Of a DNA stretch of 64,000 nt, positions 23,232 to 36,056 are shown piece by piece; the stretch's first letter is position 1, and each line of letters opens with the position of its first letter. This DNA comes from Hippophae tibetana (lineage: Eukaryota > Streptophyta > Magnoliopsida > Rosales > Elaeagnaceae). A program made the translations under genes and the position numbers. The stretch is from contig CM072801.1 in NCBI GenBank assembly GCA_037013495.1, forward strand, positions 79,841,816 to 79,905,815, read 5' to 3'. Under the pieces are notes generated by a model that searched no databases, was not told the origin of the DNA, and worked only from the letters and a program-made list of their open reading frames with translations.

Positions 23232-26200
23232 TATTTGTGGGAGTTCGTATAGTCCCAGGTTCTTCGCCTAAAGGATATAATTCATATGGAATCATAGCCA
23301 TGGTTTCTGAAAATAGGTTCTCTACATGCTTATATCCGTCTTCTAATGTTATATTTTTACACAACATCATTATTTGATTCTTTATTGTGTTTTTGAGTCA
23401 TAAATCACTCAAAATAGAAGGAATTTTCACCCATCAAGTCTTGCATTTTCTTTAATTATTTTTGTCGTTGCTTTTGTCATTGGATTTATTTTCGCATTTT
23501 TTTTGAATTCTTCCTATCTTATTCTTGTTACTTTACTTATGTGTTACATTTATCTTTTTTCTTCTAAAAAACAAGAGAGTTGTTGCAATTCACTATTTCG
23601 AAAAAATAACTAATAATTTGGGTTGAAGCTTTAAACTGCCATAACTTTCAATTCATGCATCCAAACGACAACTATAATAAATCAAATCGATGCTCGTTTA
23701 GATTACTACAAAGACAACCTAGGATGATTTCATCTCTCCTTGTGTCTGAACCCAAGTTTATTTATTTACCCTATTTACATACGTCTAAAAGTTTGGTCGT
23801 ATCATTTGGACTTGTTTTTGGTTCTTGTTCCTTAGGCTTCAATTACGATCATCTTAACCACATTCATGGTTATTCGATCGTTCCTATTTGTGGGAGTTCG
23901 TATAGTCCCAGGTTCTTCGCCTAAAGGATATAAGTCATTTGGAATCATAGCCATGGTTTCTGAAAATAGGTTCTCTACATGCTTATATCCGTTTTCTAAT
24001 TTTATATTTTTACAAAACATAATTATTTGATTGTTTATTGTATTTTTGAGTCATAAATCACTCAAAATAGAATGAATTTTCACCCTAAAGTCTTGCATTT
24101 TCTTTAAATATTTTTGTCGTTGCTTTTGTCATTGGATTTATTTTCGCATTTTGTCATTGAATTCTTCCTATCTTTTTCTTGTTACTTTATTTATGTGTTT
24201 AATTTATCTTTTTTCTTCTAAAAAACAAGAGAGTTGTTGCAATTCACTATTTCGAAAAAATAACTAATAATTTGGGTTGAAGCTTTAAAATGTCATAACT
24301 TTCAATTCATGCATCCAAACGACAACTATAATAAATCAAATGGAAGCTCGTTTAGATTACTACAAAGACAACCTAGGATGATTTCATTTCTCCTTGCGTC
24401 TGAACCCAAGTTTATTTATTTACCCTATTTACATACGTCTAAAAGTTTGGTCGTATCATTTGGACTTGTTTTTGGTTCTTGTTCCTTAGGCTTCAATTAC
24501 GATCATCTTAACCACATTCATGGTTATTCGATCGTTCCTATTTGTGGGAGTTCGTATAGTCCCAGGTTCTTCGCCTAAAGGATATAAGTCATTTGGAATC
24601 ATAGCCATGGTTTCTGAAAATAGGTTCTCTACATGCTTATATCCGTTTTCTAATTTTATATTTTTACAAAACATAATTATTTGATTGTTTATTGTATTTT
24701 TGAGTCATAAATCACTCAAAATAGAATGAATTTTCACACTAAAGTCTTGCATTTTCTTTAAATATTTTTGTCGTTGCTTTTGTCATTGGATTTATTTTCG
24801 CATTTTGTCATTGAATTCTTCCTATCTTTTTCTTGTTACTTTATTTATGTGTTTAATTTATCTTTTTTCTTCTAAAAAACAAGAGAGCTGTTGCAATTCA
24901 CTGTTTCGAAAAAATAACTAATAATTTGGGTTGAAGCTTTAAAATGTCATAACTTTCAATTCATGCATGCAAACGACTATTATAATAAATCCAATCGAAG
25001 CTCGTTTTGATTACTACAAAGAAACCTGGTATGATTTCATTTCTCCTTGTGTCTGAACCCAAGTTTATTTATTTACCCTATTTTCATACTTCAAAAAGTT
25101 TGGTCGTATCATATGGACTTGTTTTTGGTTCTTGTTCCTTAGGCTTCAATTAAGATCATCTTAACCACATTCATGGTTATTCAATCGTTCCTATTTGTGG
25201 GAGTTCGTATAGTCCCAGGTTCTTCGCCTAAAGGATAAAAGTCACATGGAAGCATAGCCATGGTTTCTGAAAATAGGTTCTCTACATGCTTATATCCGTT
25301 TTCTAATTTTATATTTTTACAAAACATAATTATTTGATTCTTTATTGTGTTTTTGAGTCATAAATCACCTAAAATAGAATGAATTTTCAAACTAAAGTTT
25401 TGCATTTTCTTTAAATATTTTTGTCGTTGCTTTTGTCATTGGATTTATTTTCGCATTTTTCATTGAATTCTTCCTATCTTTTTCTTGTTACTTTATTTAT
25501 GTGTTTAATTTATCTTTTTTCTTCTAAAAAACAAGGGAGTTGTTGCAATTCACTATTTCGAAAAAATAACTAATAATTTGGGTTGAAGCTTTAAACTGTC
25601 ATAACTTTCAATTCATGCATGCTAACGACAACTATAATAAATCAAATGGAAGCTCGTTTAGATTACTACAAAGACAACCTGGCATGATTTCATCTCTCCT
25701 TGCGTCTGAACCCAAGTTTATTTATTTACCCTATTTTCATACGTCTAAAAGTTTGGTCGTATCATATGGACTTGTTATTGGTTCTTGTTCCTTAGGCTTC
25801 AATTACGATCATCTTAACCACATTCATGGTTATTCGATCGTTCCTATTTGTGGGAGTTCGTATAGTCCCAGGTTCTTCGCCTAAAGGATATAAGTCATTT
25901 GGAATCATAGCCATGGTTTCTGAAAATAGGTTCTCTACATGCTTATATCCGTCTTCTAATGTTATATTTTTACACCACATCATTATTTGATTCTTTATTG
26001 TGTTTTTGAGTCATAAATCACTCAAAATAGAATGAATTTTCACCCATCAAGTCTTGCATTTTCTTTAAATATTTTTGTCGTTGCTTTTGTCATTGGATTT
26101 ATTTTCGCATTTTTTTTGAATTCTTCCTATCTTATTCTTGTTACTTTACTTATGTGTTTCATTTATCTTTTTTCTTCTAAAAAACAAGGGAGCTGTTGCA

Positions 26201-28456
26201 ATTCACTGTTTCGAAAAAATAACTAATAATTTGGGTTGAAGCTTGAAACTGTCATAACTTTCAATTCATGCATGCTAACGACTATTATAATAAATCCAAT
26301 CGAAGCTCGTTTTGATTACTACAAAGACAACCTGGTATGATTTCATTTCTCCTTGTGTCTGAACCCAAGTTTATTTATTTACCCTATTTTCATACTTCAA
26401 AAAGTTTGGTCGTATCATATGGACTTGTTTTTGGTTCTTGTTCCTTAGGCTTCAATTACGATCATCTTAACCACATTCATGGTTATTCGATCGTTCCTAT
26501 TTGTGGGAGTTTGTATAGTCCCAAGTTCTTCGCCTAAAGGATATAAGTCATTTGGAATCATAGCCATGGTTTCTGAAAATAGGTTCTCTACATGCTTATA
26601 TCCGTTTTCTAATGTTATATTTTTACAAAACATCATTATTTGATTCTTTATTGTGTTTTTGAGTCATAAATCACCTAAAATAGAAGGAATTTTCAAACTA
26701 AAGTTTTGCATTTTCTTTAAATATTTTTGTCGTTGCTTTTGTCATTGGTTTTATTTTCGCATTTTTCATTGAATTCTTCCTATCTTTTTCTTGTTACTTT
26801 ATTTATGTGTTTAATTTATCTTTTTTCTTCTAAAAAACAAGGGAGTTGTTGCAATTCACTGTTTCGAAAAAATAACTAATAATTTGGGTTGAAGCTTTAA
26901 ACTGTCATAACTTTCAATTCATGCATGCTAACGACTATTATAATAAATCAAATCGAAGCTCGTTTCGATTACTACAAAGACAACCTGGCATGATTTCATC
27001 TCTCCTTGTGTCTGAACCTAAGTTTATTTATTTACCCTATTTTCATACGTCTAAAAGTTTGGTCGTATCATATGGACTTGTTGTTGGTTCTTGTTCCTTA
27101 GGCTTCAATTACGATCATCTTAACCACATTCATGGTTATTCAATCGTTCCTATTTGTGGGAGTTCGTATAGTCCCAGGTTCTTCGCCTAAAGGATATAAT
27201 TCATATGGAATCATAGCCATGGTTTCTGAAAATAGGTTCTCTACATGCTTATATCCGTCTTCTAATGTTATATTTTTACACAACATCATTATTTGATTCT
27301 TTATTGTGTTTTTGAGTCATAAATCACTCAAAATAGAAGGAATTTTCACCCATCAAGTCTTGCATTTTCTTTAATTATTTTTGTCGTTGCTTTTGTCATT
27401 GGATTTATTTTCGCATTTTTTTTGAATTCTTCCTATCTTATTCTTGTTACTTTACTTACGTGTTTCATTTATCTTTTTTCTTCTAAAAAACAAGGGAGTT
27501 GTTGCAATTCACTATTTCAAAAAAATAACTAATAATTTGGGTTGAAGCTTTAAACTGTCATAACTTTCAATTCATGCATGCTAACGACAACTATAATAAA
27601 TCAAATGGAAGCTCGTTTAGATTACTACAAAGACAACCTGGCATGATTTCATCTCTCCTTGCGTCTGAACCCAAGTTTATTTATTTACCCTATTTTCATA
27701 CGTCTAAAAGTTTGGTCGTATCATATGGACTTGTTGTTGGTTCTTGTTCCTTAGGCTTCAATTACGATCATCTTAACCACATTCATGGTTATTCAATCGT
27801 TCCTATTTGTGGGAGTTCGTATAGTCCCAGGTTCTTCGCCTAAAGGATATAATTCATATGGAATCATAGCCATGGTTTCTTAAAATAGGTTCTCTACATG
27901 CTTATATCCGTCTTCTAATGTTATATTTTTACACAACATCATTATTTGATTCTTTATTGGGTTTTTGAGTCATAAATCACTCAAAATAGAAGGAATTTTC
28001 ACCCATCAAGTCTTGCATTTTCTTTAATTATTTTTGTCGTTGCTTTTGTCATTGGATTTATTTTCGCATTTTTTTTGAATTCTTCCTATCTTATTCTTGT
28101 TACTTTACTTATGTGTTTCATTTATCTTTTTTCTTCTAAAAAACAAGAGAGTTGTTGCAATTCACTATTTCGAAAAAATAACTAATAATTTGGGTTGAAG
28201 CTTTAAAATGTCATAACTTTCAATTCATGCATCCAAACGACAACTATAATAAATCAAATGGAAGCTCGTTTAGATTACTACAAAGACAACCTAGGATGAT
28301 TTCATTTCTCCTTGCGTCTGAACCCAAGTTTATTTATTTACCCTATTTACATACGTCTAAAAGTTTGGTCGTATCATTTGGACTTGTTTTTGGTTCTTGT
28401 TCCTTAGGCTTCAATTACGATCATCTTAACCACATTCATGGTTATTCGATCGTTAC
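23232..28456 (+). repeat. Higher-order block B, copy 2 (8 monomers, 5225 bp)
   Basis: Direct tandem neighbour of copy 1, one monomer shorter. It reproduces the copy-1 private markers one for one. After about 28,456 the sequence switches to AAGTCATTTGGAATC where copy 1 continues with AATTCATATGGAATC, which marks the end of alignment in this register. Confidence 0.9.
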
Positions 28457-31400
28457 TATTTGTGGGAGTTCGTATAGTCCCAGGTTCTTCGCCTAAAGGA
28501 TATAAGTCATTTGGAATCATAGCCATGGTTTCTGAAAATAGGTTCTCTACATGCTTATATCCGTTTTCTAATTTTATATTTTTACAAAACATAATTATTT
28601 GATTGTTTATTGTATTTTTGAGTCATAAATCACTCAAAATAGAATGAATTTTCACCCTAAAGTCTTGCATTTTCTTTAAATATTTTTGTCGTTGCTTTTG
28701 TCATTGGTTTTATTTTCGCATTTTTCATTGAATTCTTCCTATCTTTTTCTTGTTACTTTATTTATGTGTTTAATTTATCTTTTTTCTTCTAAAAAACAAG
28801 GGAGTTGCTGCAATTCACTGTTTCGAAAAAATAACTAATAATTTGGGTTGAAGCTTTAAACTGTCATAACTTTCAATTCATGCATGCTAACGACTATTAT
28901 AATAAATCAAATCGAAGCTCGTTTCGATTACTACAAAGACAACCTGGCATGATTTCATCTCTCCTTGTGTCTGAACCCAAGTTTATTTATTTACCCTATT
29001 TTCATACGTCTAAAAGATTGGTCGTATCATATGGACTTGTTGTTGGTTCTTATTCCTTAGGCTTCAATTACGATCATCTTAACCACATTCATGGTTATTC
29101 AATCGTTCCTATTTGTGGGAGTTCGTATAGTCCCAGGTTCTTCGCCTAAAGGATATAATTCATATGGAATCATAGCCATGGTTTCTGAAAATAGGTTCTC
29201 TACATGCTTATATCCGTCTTCTAATGTTATATTTTTACACAACATCATTATTTGATTCTTTATTGTGTTTTTGAGTCATAAATCACTCAAAATAGAAGGA
29301 ATTTTCACCCATCAAGTCTTGCATTTTCTTTAATTATTTTTGTCGTTGCTTTTGTCATTGGATTTATTTTCGCATTTTTTTTTAATTCTTCCTATCTTAT
29401 TGTTGTTACTTTACTTATGTGTTTCATTTATCTTTTTTCTTCTAAAAAACAAGGGAGCTGTTGCAATTCACTGTTTCGAAAAAATAACTAATAATTTGGG
29501 TTGAAGCTTTAAACTGTCATAACTTTCAATTCATGCATGCTAACGACTATTATAATAAATCCAATCGAAGCTCGTTTTGATTACTACAAAGACAACCTGG
29601 TATGATTTCATTTCTCCTTGTGTCTGAACCCAAGTTTATTTATTTACCCTATTTTCATACTTCAAAAAGTTTGGTCGTATCATATGGACTTGTTTTTGGT
29701 TCTTGTTCCTTAGGCTTCAATTACGATCATCTTAACCACATTCATGGTTATTCGATCGTTCCTATTTGTGGGAGTTTGTATAGTCCCAAGTTCTTCGCCT
29801 AAAGGATATAAGTCATTTGGAATCATAGCCATGGTTTCTGAAAATAGGTTCTCTACATGCTTATATCCGTTTTCTAATGTTATATTTTTACAAAACATCA
29901 TTATTTGATTCTTTATTGTGTTTTTGAGTCATAAATCACCTAAAATAGAAGGAATTTTCAAACTAAAGTTTTGCATTTTCTTTAAATATTTTTGTCGTTG
30001 CTTTTGTCATTGGTTTTATTTTCGCATTTTTCATTGAATTCTTCCTATCTTTTTCTTGTTACTTTATTTATGTGTTTAATTTATCTTTTTTCTTCTAAAA
30101 AACAAGGGAGTTGTTGCAATTCACTGTTTCGAAAAAATAACTAATAATTTGGGTTGAAGCTTTAAACTGTCATAACTTTCAATTCATGCATGCTAACGAC
30201 TATTATAATAAATCAAATCGAAGCTCGTTTCGATTACTACAAAGACAACCTGGCATGATTTCATCTCTCCTTGTGTCTGAACCTAAGTTTATTTATTTAC
30301 CCTATTTTCATACGTCTAAAAGTTTGGTCGTATCATATGGACTTGTTGTTGGTTCTTGTTCCTTAGGCTTCAATTACGATCATCTTAACCACATTCATGG
30401 TTATTCAATCGTTCCTATTTGTGGGAGTTCGTATAGTCCCAGGTTCTTCGCCTAAAGGATATAATTCATATGGAATCATAGCCATGGTTTCTGAAAATAG
30501 GTTCTCTACATGCTTATATCCGTCTTCTAATGTTATATTTTTACACAACATCATTATTTGATTCTTTATTGTGTTTTTGAGTCATAAATCACTCAAAATA
30601 GAAGGAATTTTCACCCATCAAGTCTTGCATTTTCTTTAATTATTTTTGTCGTTGCTTTTGTCATTGGATTTATTTTCGCATTTTTTTTGAATTCTTCCTA
30701 TCTTATTCTTGTTACTTTACTTATGTGTTTCATTTATCTTTTTTCTTCTAAAAAACAAGGGAGTTGTTGCAATTCACTATTTCAAAAAAATAACTAATAA
30801 TTTGGGTTGAAGCTTTAAACTGTCATAACTTTCAATTCATGCATGCTAACGACAACTATAATAAATCAAATGGAAGCTCGTTTAGATTACTACAAAGACA
30901 ACCTGGCATGATTTCATCTCTCCTTGTGTCTGAACCCAAGTTTATTTATTTACCCTATTTTCATACGTCTAAAAGTTTGGTCGTATCATATGGACTTGTT
31001 GTTGGTTCTTGTTCCTTAGGCTTCAATTACGATCATCTTAACCACATTCATGGTTATTCAATCGTTCCTATTTGTGGGAGTTCGTATAGTCCCAGGTTCT
31101 TCGCCTAAAGGATATAATTCATATGGAATCATAGCCATGGTTTCTGAAAATAGGTTCTCTACATGCTTATATCCGTCTTCTAATGTTATATTTTTACACA
31201 ACATCATTATTTGATTCTTTATTGTGTTTTTGAGTCATAAATCACTCAAAATAGAAGGAATTTTCACCCATCAAGTCTTGCATTTTCTTTAATTATTTTT
31301 GTCGTTGCTTTTGTCATTGGATTTATTTTCGCATTTTTTTTGAATTCTTCCTATCTTATTCTTGTTACTTTACTTATGTGTTTCATTTATCTTTTTTCTT

Positions 31401-32144
31401 CTAAAAAACAAGGGAGTTGTTGCAATTCACTATTTCAAAAAAATAACTAATAATTTGGGTTGAAGCTTTAAACTGTCATAACTTTCAATTCATGCATGCT
31501 AACGACAACTATAATAAATCAAATGGAAGCTCGTTTAGATTACTACAAAGACAACCTGGTATGATTTCATTTCTCCTTGTGTCTGAACCCAAGTTTATTT
31601 ATTTACCCTATTTTCATACTTCTAAAAGTTTGGTCGTATCATATGGACTTGTTTTTGGTTCTTGTTCCTTAGGCTTCAATTACGATCATCTTAACCACAT
31701 TCATGGTTATTCGATCGTTCCTATTTGTGGGAGTTCGTATAGTCCCAAGTTCTTCGCCTAAAGGATATAAGTCATTTGGAATCATAGCCATGGTTTCTGA
31801 AAATAGGTTCTCTACATGCTTATATCCGTTTTCTAATGTTATATTTTTACAAAACATCATTATTTGATTCTTTATTGTGTTTTTGAGTCATAAATCACCT
31901 AAAATAGAAGGAATTTTCAAACTAAAGTTTTGCATTTTCTTTAAATATTTTTGTCGTTGCTTTTGTCATTGGTTTTATTTTCGCATTTTTCATTGAATTC
32001 TTCCTATCTTTTTCTTGTTACTTTATTTATGTGTTTAATTTATCTTTTTTCTTCTAAAAAACAAGGGAGTTGTTGCAATTCACTGTTTCGAAAAAATAAC
32101 TAATAATTTGGGTTGAAGCTTTAAACTGTCATAACTTTCAATTC
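28457..32144 (+). repeat. Partial further copies of block B monomers
   Basis: Positions 29,602-30,838 match 26,337-27,573 (offset 3265, 5 monomers) and 21,112-22,348. Uncommon features shared are CATACTTCAAAAAG, GGGAGTTTGTATAGTCCCAAG and CTGAACCTAAG. The units at 30,839 and 31,492 are close to the 22,349/27,574 type. Private changes: AAAAGATTGGTCG near 29,011 and TTCTTATTCC near 29,046. Confidence 0.8.
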
Positions 32145-35100
32145 ATGCATCCAAATGACTATTATAATAAATCAAATCGAAGCTCGTTTCGATTACTACA
32201 AAGACAACCTAGCATGATTTGATTTCTCCTTGTGTCTAAATACAAGTTCATTTATTTACCATATTTTCATACGTCAAAAAATTTGGTCGTATCATATGGA
32301 CTTGTTTTTGGTTCTTTTCTTTAGGCTTCAATTACGATCATCTTAACCACATTCATGGTTATTCAATCGTTCCTATTTGTGGGACTTCATATAGTCCCAG
32401 GTTCTTCGCCTAAAGGATATAATTCATATGGAATCATAGCCATGGTTTCTGAAAATAGGTTCTCTACATGCTTATATCCGTCTTCTAATGTTATATTTTT
32501 ACACAACATCATTATTTGATTCTTTATTGTGTTTTTGAGTCATAAATCACTCAAAATAGAAGGAATTTTCACCCATCAAGTCTTGCATTTTCTTTAATTA
32601 TTTTTGTCGTTGCTTTTGTCATTGTATTTATTTTTGCATTTTTTTTTTATTCTTCCTATCTTATTCTTGTTACTTTACTTATGTGTTTCATTTATCTTTT
32701 TTCTTCTAAAAAACAAGAGAGTTGTTGCAATTCACTATTTCGAAAAAATAACTAATAATTTGGGTTGAAGCTTTAAAATGTCATAACTTTCAATTCATGC
32801 ATCCAAACGACAACTATAATAAATCAAATGGAAGCTCGTTTAGATTACTACAAAGACAACCTAGGATGATTTCATTTCTCCTTGCGTCTGAACCCAAGTT
32901 TATTTATTTACCCTATTTACATACGTCTAAAAGTTTGGTCGTATCATTTGGACTTGTTTTTGGTTCTTGTTCCTTAGGCTTCAATTACGATCATCTTAAC
33001 CACATTCATGGTTATTCGATCGTTCCTATTTGTGGGAGTTCGTATAGTCCCAGGTTCTTCGCCTAAAGGATATAAGTCATATGGAAGCATAGTCATGGTT
33101 TCGGAAAATAGGTTCTCTACATGCTTATATCCGTTATCTAATGTTATATTTTTACAAAACATCATTATTTGATTGTTTATTGTGCTTTGAGTCATAAATC
33201 ACCTAAAATAGAAGGAATTTTCCCCATCAAGTCTTGCATTTTCTTTGAATATTTTTGTCGTTGTTTTCGTCATTATTTTTATTTTCGCATTTTTTTTTGA
33301 ATTCTTCCTATCTTTTTCTTATTACTTTATTTATGTGTTTAATTTGTCTTTTTTCTTCTAAAAAACAAGAGAGATGTTGCAATTCACTGTTTCGAAAAAA
33401 TAACTAATAATTTGGGTTGAAGCTTTAAAATGTCATAACTTTCAATTCATGCATGCTAACGACTATTATAATAAATCCAATCGAAGCTCGTTTTGATTAC
33501 TACAAAGACAACCTGGTATGATTTCATTTCTCCTTGTGTCTGAACCCAAGTTTATTTATTTACCCTATTTTCATACTTCTAAAAGTTTGGTCGTATCATA
33601 TGGACTTGTTTTTGGTTCTTGTTCCTTAGGCTTCAATTAAGATCATCTTAACCACATTCATGGTTATTCAATCGTTCCTATTTGTGGGAGTTCGTATAGT
33701 CCCAGGTTCTTCGCTTAAAGGATAAAAGTCACATGGAAGCATAGCCATGGTTTCTAAAAATAGGTTCTCTACATGCTTATATCCGTTTTCTAATGTTATA
33801 TTTTTACAAAACATCATTATTTGATTCTTTATTGTGTTTTTGAGTCATAAATCACATAAAATAGAAGGAATTTTCAAACTAAAGTTTTGCATTTTCTTTA
33901 AATATTTTTGTCGTTGCTTTTGTCATTGGTTTTATTTTCGCATTTTTCATTGAATTCTTCCTATCTTTTTCTTGTTACTTTATTTATGTGTTTAATTTAT
34001 CTTTTTTCTTCTAAAAAACAAGGGAGTTGTTGCAATTCACTGTTTCGAAAAAATAACTAATAATTTGGGTTGAAGCTTTAAACTGTCATAACTTTCAATT
34101 CATGCATCCAAATGACTATTATAATAAATCAAATCGAAGCTCGTTTCGATTACTACAAAGACAACCTAGCATGATTTGATTTCTCCTTGTGTCTAAATCA
34201 AAGTTCATTTATTTACCATATTTTCATACGTCTAAAAGTTTGGTCGTATCATATGGACTTGTTTTTGGTTCTTTTCTTTAGGCTTCAATTACGATCATCT
34301 TAACCACATTCATGGTTATTCAATCATTCCTATTTGTGGGAGTTCGTATAGTCCCAGGTTCTTCGCCTAAAGGATATAATTCATATGGAATCATAGCCAT
34401 GGTTTCTGAAAATAGGTTCTCTACATGCTTATATCCGTCTTCTAATGTTATATTTTTACACAACATCATTATTTGATTCTTTATTGTGTTTTTGAGTCAT
34501 AAATCACTCAAAATAGAAGGAATTTTCACCCATCAAGTCTTGCATTTTCTTTAATTATTTTTGTCGTTGCTTTTGTCATTGGATTTATTTTTGCATTTTT
34601 TTTAATTCTTCCTATCTTATTCTTGTTACTTTACTTATGTGTTTCATTTATCTTTTTTCTTCTAAAAAACAAGAGAGTTGTTGCAATTCACTATTTCGAA
34701 AAAATAACTAATAATTTGGGTTGAAGCTTTAAAATGTCATAACTTTCAATTCATGCATCCAAACGACAACTATAATAAATCAAATGGAAGCTCGTTTAGA
34801 TTACTACAAAGACAACCTAGGATGATTTCATTTCTCCTTGCGTCTGAACCCATGTTTATTTATTTACCCTATTTACATACGTCTAAAAGTTTGGTCGTAT
34901 CATTTGGACTTGTTTTTGGTTCTTGTTCCTTAGGCTTCAATTACGATCATCTTAACCACATTCATGGTTATTCGATCGTTCCTATTTGTGGGAGTTCGTA
35001 TAGTCCCAGGTTCTTCGCCTAAAGGATATAAGTCATATGGAAGCATAGTCATGGTTTCGGAAAATAGGTTCTCTACATGCTTATATCCGTTATCTAATGT

Positions 35101-36056
35101 TATATTTTTACAAAACATCATTATTTGATTGTTTATTGTGCTTTGAGTCATAAATCACCTAAAATAGAAGGAATTTTCCCCATCAAGTCTTGCATTTTCT
35201 TTGAATATTTTTGTCGTTGTTTTCGTCATTGTTTTTATTTTCGCATTTTTTTTTGAATTCTTCCTATCTTTTTCTTATTACTTTATTTATGTGTTTAATT
35301 TGTCTTTTTTCTTCTAAAAAACAAGAGAGCTGTTGCAATTCACTATTTCGAAAAAATAACTAATAATTTGGGTTGAAGCTTTAAAATGTCATAACTTTCA
35401 ATTCATGCATGCAAACGACTATTATAATAAATCCAATCGAAGCTCGTTTTGATTACTACAAAGACAACCTACGATGATTTCATTTCTCCTTGTGTCTGAA
35501 CCCAAGTTTATTTATTTACCCTATTTTCATACTTCTAAAAGTTTGGTCGTATCATATGGACTTGTTTTTGGTTCTTGTTCCTTAGGCTTCAATTACGATC
35601 ATCTTAACCACATTCATGGTTATTCAATCGTTCCTATTTGTGGGAGTTCGTATAGTCCCAGGTTCTTCGCTTAAAGGATAAAAGTCACATGGAAGCATAG
35701 CCATGGTTTCTAAAAATAGGTTCTCTACATGCTTATATCCGTTTTCTAATGTTATATTTTTACAAAACATCATTATTTGATTGTCTATTGTATTTTTGAG
35801 TCATAAATCACCTAAAATAGAAAGAATTTTCACCCTAAAGTTTTGAATTTTCTTTAAATATTTTTGTCGTTGCTTTTGTCATTGGTTTTATTTTCGCATT
35901 TTTCATTGAATTCTTCCTATCTTTTTCTTGTTACTTTATTTATGTGTTTAATTTATCTTTTTTCTTCTAAAAAACAAGCGAGTTGTTGCAATTCACTGTT
36001 TCGAAAAAATAACTAATAATTTGGGTTGAAGCTTTAAACTGTCATAACTTTCAATT
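32145..36056 (+). repeat. Duplicated trimer (1956-bp units), moderately diverged
   Basis: The sequence at 32,797 matches 34,753 (offset 1956). The first monomer of each trimer carries the shortened GGTTCTTTTCTTTAGG (about 32,310 and 34,266) and CATCCAAATGACTATT; the second has TAGTCATGGTTTCGG. The third monomers differ more (CATGCTAACG with CTGGTATG against CATGCAAACG with CTACGATG), so the duplication is older or was later converted. Confidence 0.82.
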
